A DNA stretch of 64,000 nt, from assembly GCA_029449235.1 (NCBI GenBank), contig JANATG010000001.1:1426001-1490000 (forward strand), written 5' to 3'. The DNA is from Linnemannia schmuckeri (taxonomy: Eukaryota > Mortierellomycota > Mortierellomycetes > Mortierellales > Mortierellaceae). Position 1 is the first letter of the stretch. Each line of letters opens with the position of its first letter. Shown piece by piece: positions 34,481 to 47,060 of this stretch. A program made the position numbers and the translations under genes. A model generated the notes under the pieces. That model was given only the letters and a program-made list of their open reading frames with translations. It was not told where the DNA came from and made no database searches.

Positions 34481-37400
34481 TTACTCGTCATCCTCGTCCT
34501 CATCATCCAGCTCGTCATCGTCGCTGTCGTCGGCACCCTTCTTGGCATTACTTGAAGCGCCGTTCTTGTTATGGGCACTGCCGCTGCTGCTGGTCGTCGT
34601 ATTGTTATGGATTGCCTGACCTGCTGCATTGTTGCGACCAACTGGTCCAGCGTCGCTGTCATCGCTGTCGTCCGTTCCCAATGAATCCACCGCCATATCG
34701 TCATCATCGTCATCGTCATCGTCCTCCTCCTCCTCTTCGTCTTCGTCTTCCTCTTCCTTCTTCTGGCGCTTGTGGTGGTTCTTTTGTTGGGCTGTCGATC
34801 GGGATCCTACGCTACTGCTCCGACTGTGCTGACGACCGTGGTTGCCCGTCTTGGTTTGCGCCTTTTGGGCTCCAGCGCGTCGGTCTTGTGATGACGCAGT
34901 CTCCTCCTCGTCCGACAGTGGTGCCGCCCGCTTCAACGTACTGCTGTCCTTCTCAGCTCCAGCCGATGGCAACTCGCCTCCTGGGCAGAGCGCGTCAAAC
35001 TTCTCATCAAACACTTCCTATTGATGGCGCAAACGAAGAAATTGTGTTGACGCATTAGTATTTCCAATTAGAGAGCAAGGAACAAAAGTAAAACACGCAC
35101 GCCAGAATGGTGAGTTGCATCAACACGTTACCTCCAAGCGCTCAGAGTCGACATAGACCCAGCTACCTTCCTGGTTGAAGGTGCGCGCATTCTGGAACAT
35201 TTGGTGAAAGTCGTCTCGGAACTGAGACGCAGTCTTGTAGAATGCAGAGCGCATCCTCTTCTTGATCATATCCATTGCGATTGGGCGGAGAATGATTTGG
35301 TAGTACTCGGGATACTGCTTCTTGCTCGGCAACTGCAAGAAAAGATCGCACCGGTGTCGGACTTCACCATCGTCCGTCACAGTGCAGTCCTCGACCGCCT
35401 TGTAGCACTGCTCAAAGATCTTAGTCAGCGCCTTGCGATCAGCCTCAGCCAGAGTATCCTGGCTAGCGGCAGCACCCTCTGGTTTACGTCCCCGCTTGCC
35501 CTTAGCAGGTGGCGGCTTAGTGATCTCGGCGGATGTCGAAGACTTGGTGCCACGGCCACGGCCTTTCTTAACAACAGGTGCTTCCGCCTCCTCCTCATCG
35601 TCTTCGCGGATCGTTTTCTTGCCTCGGCCGCGTCCCTTCTTGGGCTCAGGTTCGGGTTCCTCGCCAGTTGCAGCCGCGGCCTCCTTCAAAAGCCTCTTCT
35701 CCTCTCTGCGACGACGGCGCTCGGCCTTGGCGGCAATGATCTCGTTGACGTCCTTGTCCTCATCCTCAAGTGCCTCGAGCCACTGCTCCTCAGTCAAACC
35801 ATCATCATAGCGAGTCTCGGCCCTGACACGTTGACCACGGCCAAGATCCTCCTCGACTTCCTCGACAACAACAGCGTCCTCGTCGACGAGATAAACCTCG
35901 GGCAGCTCAGATTCTGGAATAAGGCGTTCCCGTCGTGTTCCGGTCTTCTTGAAAATTTCTTCCTCCTCAACCCGGCGCTCCTCATCCAAAGCTCTGAAGA
36001 TTGCCATCTCTTCGTCCGTACGGGCAACAATCTCGTTGAGTTCTTCGTCGTTCATGTCCTCCTCTTCCACGTCGTTCTCCTCCTTGTTGTTGTCGCTCTC
36101 CAGAAGCGAGCGCAGGAAAGACTCTTGCTCCTCAGCGGTACTCTTATTGTCGAACTTACCGGCCTGAATGACCTTGCCGTCGATCTCCAGTTTGTATTGG
36201 GCACGGGCAAGAATATGCTCCTCCACGGACTTCTCCGTCACCAAACGGAAGATGCGGACCTCCTTCGTCTGACCGATACGATGAGCACGATCCTGCGCCT
36301 GCAAATCCTGGTGAGGGTTCCAGTCCGAATCGAAAATAATGACCGTATCGGCAGTCTGTAAATTCAAACCAAGACCACCAGCTCTGGTACTGAGCAAAAA
36401 GACGAAATAGGGCGAATCGGGCGCGTTGAAGGTCTTCAGCATTCCAGCACGATCCTCAGACTAGAATATCAAATAAAGCGAGAGTGTTAGGACATCGTAT
36501 GACTACAGTAGTGGGTCGTTTTTGCGAATAACTGGTGAATCAAGAGCAGCTTACCTTGGTGGCACCATCCAGACGCATGTATTGGTAGTGACGGAAGTGT
36601 AGGTAATCCTCCATGATGTTCATGATGGCAGTCATCTGGAAAAAGATAAGCACTCTGTGTCCTGTCTTGAACAGCTTAGGGAGCATGCGGTCCAAGAGTT
36701 CAAACTTTCCTGCGACGCGCCAAAGTCCGTCGTTATTAGTTTTCGTAGGGTTGATGACACGTTCGACTTCCTCAAAGACATAAGGATGGTTGCAAATCTT
36801 GCGGAGCTGCATGATGGTGTTGTTCAATCCCCTGATACCAGTACGTCTATATGCCGTTCCATAAACCGCCGTCGATCAGTACACACGCCAAAATACAAAT
36901 TCACAAAGCGGGAAAAGATCGTAGTTCTTACAAATGGCAACTTACCCCTTCTCGCCCCCTTGAGTAAAAAGCATGCCGTGTTTCTTCATCTGGTTATACA
37001 ACTTGAGTTGAAGAGACGATAGCTTACAACGAATGACGCGCTCGACCTTATCAGGCAACTCAGACTCGACATCCTTCTTCAGACGACGCAACAAGAAGGG
37101 TCTCAGAACCTTGTGGAGACGTTTGATAATCAGAAGAGCCTCTTCTTCGTTAAGCTCGATCTTATCCTGTCCACCAGTATTGGCGAATGGCGTATTGAAC
37201 CACTCATCGAACGACTGTACCGAATTGAAGACGCGAGGCAGCACCATGTTCAGCAGTGCCCACAATTCTGGAAGGTTGTTCTGCAGGGGCGTACCGGTTA
37301 AGATAAGACGGTAACGGGACGAGTAATGCTGGGTCAAGGTAATGAACAGTTTGGACTTTGCATTCTTGAGACGATGTCCCTCGTCGATAATCAGGTAGAC

Positions 37401-39798
37401 CCACTTGATCTTGCTGAGAATCGGCCTGTCCATGATAACGTATTCGTAAGTTGTCAAGAGCACCTGGAAGTTGCGGTGGCGAATCTCGGTTTGCTGAATG
37501 TGCTTGCGCTGAGAGGGGACACCCTTGTACACGACCTTGGTCACTTGAGGTGCCCATTTTTCAAACTCGAGCGTCCAGTTAGCCAGCGTCCTATGTGCCA
37601 CAGTCAAACAATTTGTGCGTTAGTTTCACCCGTAATTTACGTGTAAACAAAAAATTATGCTTTTCAATCATAGCTAAACCAACTTACGACAGGGGTACAA
37701 GAATCAAGAATGGTCCGTTCTGCTGCTTGGCCTCGATCAGGAATGTCACCAGGGAAATGGTCTGAATAGTTTTACCGAGACCCATCTCATCGGCCAAAAT
37801 TCCGTTCAGACGGTTATTGTACAAGGAGGCCATCCACTGAAGTCCCTTCATCTGGTATTCCTTCAAGTTTCCTCCGGTCAAGATGGACGGTTGCTTGACA
37901 ACCTTTTCTTGAATCTTGTGTGCAATGTTGTAGTAGTCGTTGCGTCGGTTGTCCTCCTAAATGAATTGATGGGTTAATGGTGGGAATGTAAGTATCAAAT
38001 GCAGTTTGGTTGCTCACGGCGTCAATGGTACATGACTGATGGCTAAAAAATACTAAGAAAAACTTACTCCATCGCCGTAATCAAAATCTGCCTCGTCGTC
38101 CATGAGTTCAATACCACCACGTGTAACAGAGTCGGAATGAACGGAGTCGTTTTGTTGAGCGGTAACAGCCTCGGCGAGCGAAGCGAGGTACGAGTCGGTC
38201 TGCTGCAACAAGTGTGTAATACGCGTATCCTTGGCCTGGTCGATAAGCTTCATATATGCTTCCTCGTCATCGTTCTTCAAAGCCTTCAAACGCTCCTTGG
38301 AGATACGCTCGATGCGCTTGGCCTCCTCCTTTTCCACGTGAGAGTGGAACTGGAGAACAAGCCGACCCAGCTTGTTCTGCTTCATCTGCTGAGTCCTGTG
38401 CCATTGAATCATTTCGCGTCCATGGTTAACAATGTTGAGCAGCGAGTCCATGTGCTTCTGTCTCTCGCGACCCTCGCGGTCCTGCCTTTGTTGACGCTCT
38501 AGCTTCTCTGTCATGCGTGCTTCGCGCAAAGACTGCTTCTTCATCCTACGGTAAGCTGCTCGGTCCGTTGATGTCGCCAACATAGTTGCCTTTGACATTC
38601 CCTTAATAATTTCCGCTCGAAGCTAGACAAAGTCAAAAAAGTGATAAATGGTTAATACGCAAACTCTTTGATGTTTAAACAAGCATTGTATCGATAGTAG
38701 TTGCGTGTAAAGTACCTTCTTCTGTCTCTCCAAGAGTCGCAGGGCCTTCAGCTCAATCAAGGCCTTCAGTTTGGGTCCAGAAGGTGGTGCTCTGTTCTCC
38801 TGCTCCAAAAGTCCTCCAGAGGGGTCCAAAGCCTCGCTTGCAATGTTGCTAGGCAGGCTGTCGAGTTCCTCGATGCGATACTTGACACGGGCCTTCAGAC
38901 GGTTGTCACGCTCCTGAGCCAGTGCATATGGGTCGATTCCAACGGGCGAGATACTGGGGATCAACAGACGCTGTTGCCGTGAAGCGTGGACAGTCGAAGG
39001 CAAAGTCTTTTGGAGGAACGAGAATGGAGATGTGTAGGCGTTGTAGTCCGAGGCAGTTGGTGTTTGCTCCGACAAGTGTTGACGGACAACATCGACCACC
39101 TTACCTGCGACGGTGGCTGTGGGACCCTTTGCGTTCAGGGCCTGATCGACAGATTTTGGTGTAAAGATGGCCTCCTGCAGATGTGGTGGTACAGCCATGT
39201 TGGCCGAGATAAGTTTAAATGCAATGATTTGGAAGCGTAAGTCGGTGATTTGGTCTGTGGAGAAGGGAGATCCTTGCGTGGGAGGCAAGGCCGCGGCCCC
39301 TGGTGGCTGTTGTTGCTGGAGTTGTTGAAGCTGTTGCTGCTGTTGCTGCTGTAGCTGTTGGAACTGTTGTTGTTGTTGCATTTGGAGAAGTTGTTGTTGT
39401 TGCTGGAAGGGGGCTAAGCCCTGGGCTGCCTGAACGCGTTGTTGGTTCTGAGCCTGGGCAGCTTGGGAAGCTTGGTATGCCCGCAAAAGTCCCATCAGCT
39501 GGGCATATTGTTGATTCGTCTGCTCGGTTGCGCCTGCGGCTTTCATGTTCCTCACCGCCTACAAAAGGGAATCCATAAAAATCCAATGGAGATTAGAGAT
39601 TTGAGACTCATCAAGAAAAAACAATAACAAATAACAACAAACCTTGGTATACTAGAATACAAAAGGCGAGTAAGAGAGAGGTTGAAATCAAGCAAGGGAA
39701 CATACGTTGAGAACGCTGGTGATTTGCTCCTGAGACAGGTTTGCGACGAGGTCATGAGTGGCCTGCTGGGGCTGTGGCTGTGTCTGAGGAAGGTTCAT
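34481..39798 (-). CDS. SNF2: SNF2/BRM-type SWI/SNF chromatin-remodelling ATPase
   Basis: Eight exons on the minus strand: 39706..39798, 38716..39558, 38068..38622, 37688..37956, 36946..37590, 36555..36846, 35132..36460, 34481..35017; 1520 aa, all phases close. This is the ATPase that slides or ejects nucleosomes in SWI/SNF or RSC complexes. Domains in order: a poly-Q segment (about 60-115), QLQ (FSTDQITDLRFQIIAFKL, about 130-165), HSA (basic helix about 340-415, actin-related protein binding), the SNF2 ATPase with Walker A DEMGLGKT (553-560) and DEGH box, helicase C with SRAGGLGLNLQ and RAHRIGQ, an acidic SnAC-like stretch, AT-hook-like GRGRGKK, GRGRGTK and KRGRKP, and a bromodomain with the conserved Asn in ARTFNQ. 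The tail is acidic. The order QLQ-HSA-ATPase-bromo is that of the BRM/SNF2/STH1 class; SNF2 and STH1 cannot be told apart here. The SWI3/SMARCC gene for the partner scaffold lies about 17 kb away. Confidence -1.
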
Positions 39799-40409
39799 GA
39801 TGGTGTCGAGGCGGAGCTAAAGAGCACCGTGGAAGAGGACGCGTGAAGGGAGGTTATGGAGATTGGTTGGGGTGTGTCAACAATTCGAGTTATACTAGGT
39901 GACGCAAACACGAGTCAGGCTGAGTGAGAGGGTAAGAAAGGGCACTTGGAGGGATGGGGAGGGCAGAAGTGCACAGAGTAAAAGAGGAAAGAAGTAAAAG
40001 GCAAAAGAAGAAGAAAAGACAGAAAGAAAAATAAGCGGCGGTGGCGATGGGTGATCGAAAAAGGGGTGTCGAGAGTTTTTGGATCGAAGAACTGATGGAA
40101 TGGGAGGGAAAGAGAGACAGTGAGATGAGCAGGAAAGCCAAAGCAAAAAAATGTCGACGTCACTGTATATGTTCAATCATATTTTAATCACGTGGAAAGG
40201 AGACAAGGAAAGAAAGTGAGCCTTGAGAAGTCCCATGGGCGAAAGGGGGCAAGAGAAGAGGGGAGAGGAAGCTGCATGATCACAGTGCAGCCAAGAAAAA
40301 AAAAAAAGAAGAGCTATGCTGATGCTGAGGAACAAACAAAAGTAAGAAAAAAAAAAAAAAAAAAACAAGGAAAAGGGAAGAAAACTATGCCTATATAGCC
40401 AACAGGGTT
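39799..40409. promoter_or_regulatory. SNF2 promoter/leader and 3' flank of the winged-helix gene
   Basis: Strongly purine-rich on +, that is CT-rich on the SNF2 sense strand, from about 39900 to 40130. A 19-nt poly(A) run lies at 40347-40365, close to the 3' end of the next gene. No coding sequence was seen. Confidence -1.
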
Positions 40410-42430
40410 CTAAACGCCGCCCCCACAGAGCAGAGCCAGTGCCTGGATAGCATCCATCTGGTCTGAAGCAAGATCCTCGCCATTGGGTATTACGATCTCG
40501 GACTCTGGTCGAGGGACTTGCGCAGCGTCTGATTCAGCTGAGGTTTGCGGTTCCTGACTAGATGAAACTAATGAAAATAAATACGAAAGGGGTCGAAAAA
40601 GTTTAATGAAATGTGACAGATGGGGTTGGTCCGTACCTGAGGGCGGAGTGTTGTTTCGCGCACAGATCTACAAACTGAGAGAGAGAGAGAGAGAGAAGCA
40701 CAAACGGGAAAAGGAGAGTTGTTACCTTGCACTGCGCTGATGTCCTGAACGGTGATCGAGGGAGTCGTTGGTGTATGTTGTTGAGAATACTCGTAGTGGT
40801 TGGGTTTAACTACATGCTGGATTGACATAGTCGGTGGTTGTGATGGTGTCCTTGACCTTGTTTGTTGGACTTGTTCATCTTGTTGGTTTTGTGTTTGAAG
40901 GGCAAGAACAGCAGAGTTGATGGCACTTTGCAAAGGTGCCATATATCGCTTCGCCGGATCCTCATCCTCTGTCTCTTCAGAGAGGGCATTGGAAAGCTGC
41001 GAGCCAAATTCGTCCACTGTAGGCAACCCAGTGGTTGTTGCTGAAAGAGGGGGGGAGTTCTTGGGTGTTGGTTGATGGAAGGATGAAAAACGTCTGCCAG
41101 TGGTGTAAGTTGAAGGCCGGTGGTCCAGTGGGAGTAGCATTCCTGATGGTGTTGTTGTTGTGACAGAAGACGAGGTCGAGGCAGCCCCAATGATCGCATT
41201 CGGGGCTCCGACGGCTGAAGGATGGAGGTTGGATCCTGCAGGCATAGTCGACCCGACTTTGTAGTGGTTCTTGGGGAAAGTGTCTGTCGCAATGGAATAT
41301 CGCCTGAATGAAAAGTTGAGAAGTCGCTTCGATCCAATCGCCTTCCAGTCCTCGTCCTCTGTAACCGATGGACTGTCCGTTGCATCATCCTCTGCTTTGA
41401 CCGAGGGATTGCTTGCCGATCCGCTTCCCGAGGCAACGACAGCGGAGCCGTTCACAATGACGACCGGTTGGAGAGGCTGGGTAGCCATCTGCCACCGCCC
41501 TCGACCCATCGCCCTGAACAAAGGGTTAGACTCCAGGGCGGCTGTCAAGTCGGCTTGCCACGCATCTCCTGGTGCGTTCTGGTAGATAGGATAGTTGTCG
41601 TGGACCCAGGCGTAGATTTCCCGTATCGTCTTTTGCTTGGGCGAAGCTTCAAACATCTGAACTAACAGATTGCACCAGGCCTCCATCGACATACTGCACT
41701 CGTCCTGAAGGGCAGCGGGGGGTGAACGTGTCCTCGGCCGACTTGCATGTCCGCCAGAGGCCTTCCGTTTGAGTTTCCTGGCCTGAGCTCCCGAATGCTC
41801 CTGCTTGAAACGCTGGATTTCCTCCACAGACAGCGTTGGCGAATCTGCATCAATCATGTCGATGGTCCTATCGATATATCGTATCCTGGTGTCAGAAGGG
41901 CCATCCTGATGGTGATCGAAGCGATCGTGGTGCTCGCGTGAGCTATAGTGATTGTCGTGGGGATAGTGAGTGCCTACGCCGTCCTCGACATGATCATAAT
42001 CCAAGATCTCCTCGTCCTCTTCCTCCAGCTCCTCCTCCTCCTCGTCTCCTGAGCCGTCGCTCCCTCGTCGACCTTCCTCAGACTTGAGGCTCTCGAGGTG
42101 AACTAATGCTCGTCTAGGGATGAATGTCCAAGTACTCCTTCCGTTCTGTCGGAAACACTCGTAAGATGATAGAGTTGTCTTAACGCTGGTTTGCATCGTA
42201 TGCATATCATGGCGATAGTACGGATATGCTTGCATGATCCAAGCATAGAGCTCCGACTCTCTGTAGGTCAGGGTCTGTTCAAAGTTACTCTTGAAGGCAT
42301 TGACGAGGATCAGAAACCAGGACTCGTTTGGCTTGGAGAGTTCCGAACGAGGAAGCCTCCGTTTTGGCGCTTGGAGCGAGGTTGCATGGGTGGGACTTTT
42401 TGCGGATGGACTCAACGGTGGTGTGGACAT
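40410..42430 (-). CDS. Protein with two forkhead-like winged-helix domains
   Basis: Exons 40726..42430, 40637..40667 (31 nt) and 40410..40557 on the minus strand, 627 aa, phases consistent. Two related segments, residues 37-103 (SWFLILVNAF, LYAWIMQAYPYYR, then NGRSTWTF) and 250-316 (AWCNLLVQMF, IREIYAWVHDNYPIYQ, then GRGRWQMA), each show the forkhead plan: helix, helix with YPYY/YPIY, a third helix ending near F, and a wing ending in W. A canonical forkhead recognition helix with WQNSIRHNLS is absent, so the fold is inferred from spacing. An acidic linker (DEEEEELEEEDEE) separates the two. The rest is S/T/P-rich and probably disordered. A role in DNA binding or chromatin is likely but not shown. 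The start is the first ATG after an acceptor-like CTCTACAG, so a spliced leader is possible. Confidence -1.
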
Positions 42431-42887
42431 GGAAGACTCTTCTTGTTCTGTAGAGATGTGGTAATGTGTGAGAAAGGGGTTGGTAGTTCTAATGGTATGA
42501 TGGTTGTAGTGAGGGATGGTGGTGGTATGAGAATGGCAGCGAGTGTTGTACGTGTGTGTGTAGGTAAGTGAATGGAGAGAGTGTATGTAGAGCAAAGTGC
42601 GAGGAAGGGGAAGAAGGAAAGTGATGCATCATCTCCCTCAAACAAGCAATAAGGTCAGGCAGCGGGTAAGGTTGTTTACTCAGCCAAGCCACACTTGATA
42701 CAATTTGCCCTTTGCCACTCCTGTTCCTTTGATGTCTCTTTGCCCATCCACGTGTGTGCGAATCGGTCGTTTCTCTCGTAGAGATGGAAAAAGAACTAGA
42801 AAAAAACCCAGGGCATACACTGGCTGTAGTTTATTAATAAAAAGAAAGAAAGGCCGAGAGGAGAGGATCACATTATCAAGCCAACTC
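42431..42887. other. Intergenic between two minus-strand genes
   Basis: About 460 bp holding the 5' leader of the winged-helix gene, CT-rich on the minus strand, and the 3' end of the RhoGAP gene. No further coding sequence was seen. Confidence -1.
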
Positions 42888-45800
42888 TTAACCCTTTCCT
42901 AGGCTTCCTTGGGCATCCAGGTTCTTCAGAGCAGTCTGAGAATCCAGAGCAAGGCGCACCAACTTGAGTTCTATTTTAGGGCAGACATCGAAGTCATGAG
43001 TACTTCAAATGAGTGAAACGAAGTGGAAAAAGAGGAAGCCCGTTTAGAGCCGTATTTGCTCTTGCTTTTCTATGTGTTCATTTGTCTGCGTGTTCATTTC
43101 ATTGTTTGTTTGTGTATGTTCATTACTTTTGTTTGTGCTCGTTCTCTGTCTGACAACCCACCTATATTCTAATCCAACCAACCAACCGCCGCAGTTAAAA
43201 AGTAAATAGAGATTACAGGAGCGCTACTTCATACCTGTGGCCTCCCCAACAATCCGAAGATCCTCATCTGCCAACTCCACTTCCGAGATGAGAGTCGCGA
43301 CAAACGCCCTTTCAGCTTGGAGATGACCCATCAGCATAGGTGCATCGTCGCTTGAGCATTGTAGCAACGTGGGCGCAAACACCATGGCCAGGTTCGACAG
43401 ACTCATCTTGGTCGCCTCCTTGACCGTTGCATTGTTGAATGTCTAAAAAAGTGGATGAAGGGAGAGATTAGCTCAATTGAAGTAAAGAAGACAAACGCAA
43501 TAGAGCTCAATGGCTGAGGAATGAGGCAAAGCTTACCTTCAGGAACGAGATCAGGTAGATGATCATCTCCTTGTGCCAGAGTGGCAACGAAGTAACGACC
43601 TTGGCCACGGCATCCTTGTCCTGTGCACCTTGGATGCACTGCTGGTACATGTCGTAGGGAATAACTGGCTCGGGCAGGTCACGGATCCACAGGCGAAGAA
43701 GCGAGCAAGGGACGTGCGGATCAGTGATGCCTGTGATGTCGTAGTTACCCAATTCTATCCTAGCGCGCTATAGGAGGGAGGTTTTTTGTTTGTTTGTTCG
43801 TGTATTGGTGGTGAAAACAAAAGAATAAGAAAAAAAAACGTTAATTTGCTGATACTTTTGAGGACGTACTTGTCTGGGCTGAGCTGGAAGCACAGATCAG
43901 GCACCATGGTGGCACAATTCCCTTTCATAAACCAATCAAACTAGCACTCTCGAAAATAAATTTGACAAATGTTAAAAAAACATGTAAAAACCATACCAGT
44001 TCTGCTACGGCTCCAAGGTCACCCGAAATGCGAAAGATGCCCTCAGTCTTGAGACCGCCGAGCTCAATCACACTTTCCTTCAAGAACACCATCAAACGGG
44101 GAACGCGCCATGCCGCCCATTCACCCCCTGCAGCCATCTGACGACCCATAAGGCGCTCCAGAGTCGCTTCAAAGACACTGGGCCTGAAAGCAGCCTCCTG
44201 TGCTCTTGCAATCTCGACCAATGTCAGCAGCTTAGCTCTTGATCCTCGCTTGCTGATTCGGCGTAGCAGATCATGGCAATGCTGGGCCATGACAGGGATG
44301 GGATGGAGAGACGTCGTCGCGTGCTGGTTGAGAAATGATGCTAGGTAGTCATGTAGATTCTTTGAAGGCGAAAACGTGATCAAGAGGATAGTAAACAGGT
44401 GCCATCCCTTGATACTGCCCTCTCTATATTACCACAGCCAAAAGTACCCAAAGGTTAGTGGTGTGTTGTCGCTCTTAAGAAAGGTTTTCAATATTAAAAA
44501 AAAAAAAATAGTGCTCACACTCACCGGCTGGGGTTCTCTGTCAATTGCTTGCACAGCTGGACATAGATCTCATCCCTAAGCTCTCCATGATCAAGACCCT
44601 TTTTGATCAACTCCAGAACAAGCTTGATATCGTTTTCGGACTGAATCGACAGGTCGACACAGGTCTCTCCGAGCTCCACACCCGTTGGTCCAACATATCC
44701 ATTGCCCTTGCGTTCGCCCATGAGTTTTTGAATGATTTTGAAGCAGCGGAGGGCATCCTTCTGAACGCCACGTTTGTTGAGGACCATCAAAGGTTGAGAA
44801 AGTGGACTCTTTTGGTGAAGAAGCATTCTCTCCATGGGCACCTTGCGTCGGAAGAGTCCCTTCTTGTGAGTCGAAAAGTACTTTTGTGCAAAACCTGCAA
44901 TCCGGAACTGTGAGATGGACGACTGCAACTCGGCAGGGAGTGAAGGGTATGCTCCAGGATGAACTGCTGCATTCTCGTTCGTCGGTGAAATACTGTTTAG
45001 CTGGGCAATCTGGGTACTTTCCGGAGACACGCCGCCTCTGGTCGACAGTCGGCGGTGCGCTGGAGGGGGACTGGCGCTCATCTTGCGAAGGGCCTCCTGC
45101 TGTTGTTCGATGATCATGGGCGACATTTTCCTTGCCGCCTCGTCGTTCGCAATAGGCGCGCCAATGCCAAATTTTCTAGCCCGCTCTGCGATCTGGAAAC
45201 TCTTCCGAGCGGGTTGAAGGGACGCATCGGTATTTGACATTGCAGCGTGGTGAAACTTCATTGATCCAGTAGACGTGGGCGGATGAGAGGTCGAGAGTGG
45301 CAGGCAAGGGTCTAATGTTGTACCTGACCTAGGTCTGGAAGGGATCGAGATGGGTTGCGAGGTTGTTCCTGAATTGTGTCTGTTGAGTGTCATAGAGGCC
45401 GCTCTCTGAAAGGTAGAGACAAAAGCGTTGGTGGAGAGGCCATGCCCCGATTGAGAGGTAGGCTGGGATGTCTTTGAACGCAGTCTCCAATTGCTAGTGT
45501 TCTCTTTGATTGTTGAGCCACCGATGGGCGAAGTCGGGGGTGAGAGCGGTGTTGTCGATGTCTCTGATTGGGTAGCTCTTTGGAGGAAGGAGAGCGATGA
45601 TGCGTTCCGTAGATTTTTCGGCGACGTGACTTTTGGACTGTCTGCCGAGGCCACTGTGGCGAGTGGGGGGGAAAATGATTCTGTCGGGGTATAGATGGGA
45701 GATACGAAGCAACTGTCGTTTAGTACTTCGGAGGCCAACTCATCTGACACGGAGACTATCCGCAGTCGCTCGACGCTCTCTCTGGCAGTAGGCGAAGATG

Positions 45801-47060
45801 ACTCCTGTGGCCCTGATGTCACTCCGCCGGTGAGATGAAGTGAGAGACGCTGACCAATAACTGATTTCTGGAGAAGGTAACAAAGTGCAGCCCGGCGGGT
45901 ACAAAAAGGGAGAAAGAATTGGGATATGTTAGTGTCGCTACCGTAGTAAGAGAGTTACAGTGAGCATACTAGGGGAAGGGAGGAACGGAAGGAGATGAAT
46001 TCATGCTTCCGGGGACTTTTGAGCGTGCGATGTATGTGGGGCCAGAGTGATGTGTGTGGTGCCAGAGAGATGTTGATGGACAACAGGACAAGAGGATCAG
46101 GTGTGCAAGATCAAACATAAAATAAAAAAAGAATCTCAAACGTGTAAAGGGTAGGGTGCACTTGCCTGGATTGCGGTCAGGGAGATGATGTTGTTGCTAT
46201 CGTGCGGTCGCTCCCACTCTGTCTGTCCTGTCTTTGTGTTGTAGTAGTAGGGCAGATTATGAATGTCATCAAAGAGTTCCCACCACTCGCCTGCAGGGTT
46301 TTGATGCTGACTATAATTCATCAACAAGATAAACAAATTAAAAAAAAAAAAGGTCAATGCAAGGTGGTTAGTTTGTATGCCTCCGAGTAAAGTATTATTG
46401 TTTGTCTTGCTTTTAAAGGAGTGTAAAGTTAGCATCAAAAAAGGAAAGAAAGAGAACGAGAGAGCTCCTTACATTACGGCGCCTTCTGGCAGAGACCAGT
46501 CGCACTCGCCACTCGACTTTTTTGTTGTGGCATTGTTATGTGGAGTATGATGAAGAAGAAAAGAAGCAGTGAGGTGAAGAAGCAGATCGAGAATAAAATA
46601 ACAGCAGCATGAAGGACGGATAAATGAACAACGTAGAAGAGAGAGAGACAATTAAGGTCGTTGGTTAGTGAGAGCTTGTTCCAAAGGGACGATCAACACA
46701 TATCATATATTCACTGATCATTGAAGTATGGGCCACATATGTTGGATCATATCAAGTCATGGATTGATGCAAGTGGAACAAAAAAAAAAAAAAAAGGTCA
46801 GGCCGATGTCAGCACTGCAACCACACTGTGGGAAGAAAACTGCCTCCCTCTCCCATTATCCCAAAACTCTGAGGTCATAGACAAGGTAGGGCAAGAATAA
46901 AAAAAGTCTTTGAATGTCTCCTCATTCTCATTGCACTGGTAGTTGATTCAGCAAAAGTGTTAAAAGCGAGAAATGCATTTACCAAGTTGGCGTAGAAAGT
47001 GTTGCGGGATTCAGGGTCCGTAATCTCGACCCACACTGGACTGGAAAGCGTCAAGGCCAT
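42888..47060 (-). CDS. WW-WW-MyTH4-RhoGAP protein (ARHGAP39/Vilse-like)
   Basis: Nine exons on the minus strand: 46983..47060, 46473..46516, 46166..46310, 44525..45867, 43997..44423, 43870..43940, 43537..43759, 43235..43442, 42888..42970; 873 aa, all phases close. Two WW modules (about 8-37 and 47-80, the second EWWELFDDIHNLPYYYN...TEWERP) bind proline motifs. A long S/P-rich linker follows. The MyTH4 domain (about 410-590) contains ELRDEIYVQLCKQLTENP. The RhoGAP domain (about 620-850) has the arginine finger in GIFRISG and NLAMVFAPTLL, so it should stimulate GTP hydrolysis by Rho/Rac/Cdc42 and affect actin and polarity. The order matches animal ARHGAP39/Vilse. The third intron uses a GC donor (CCAG^GCAAGT); the GT four bases on would break the frame. 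I end the protein with the small exon 42888..42970, reached through GTATGA at 43234; reading through that donor would instead stop at 43224. Confidence -1.

Noticed and set aside
35201..36361. 386-codon plus-strand frame opposite SNF2
   Set aside because: It is the antisense shadow of the helicase C and bromodomain exon; the minus strand carries clear family motifs.
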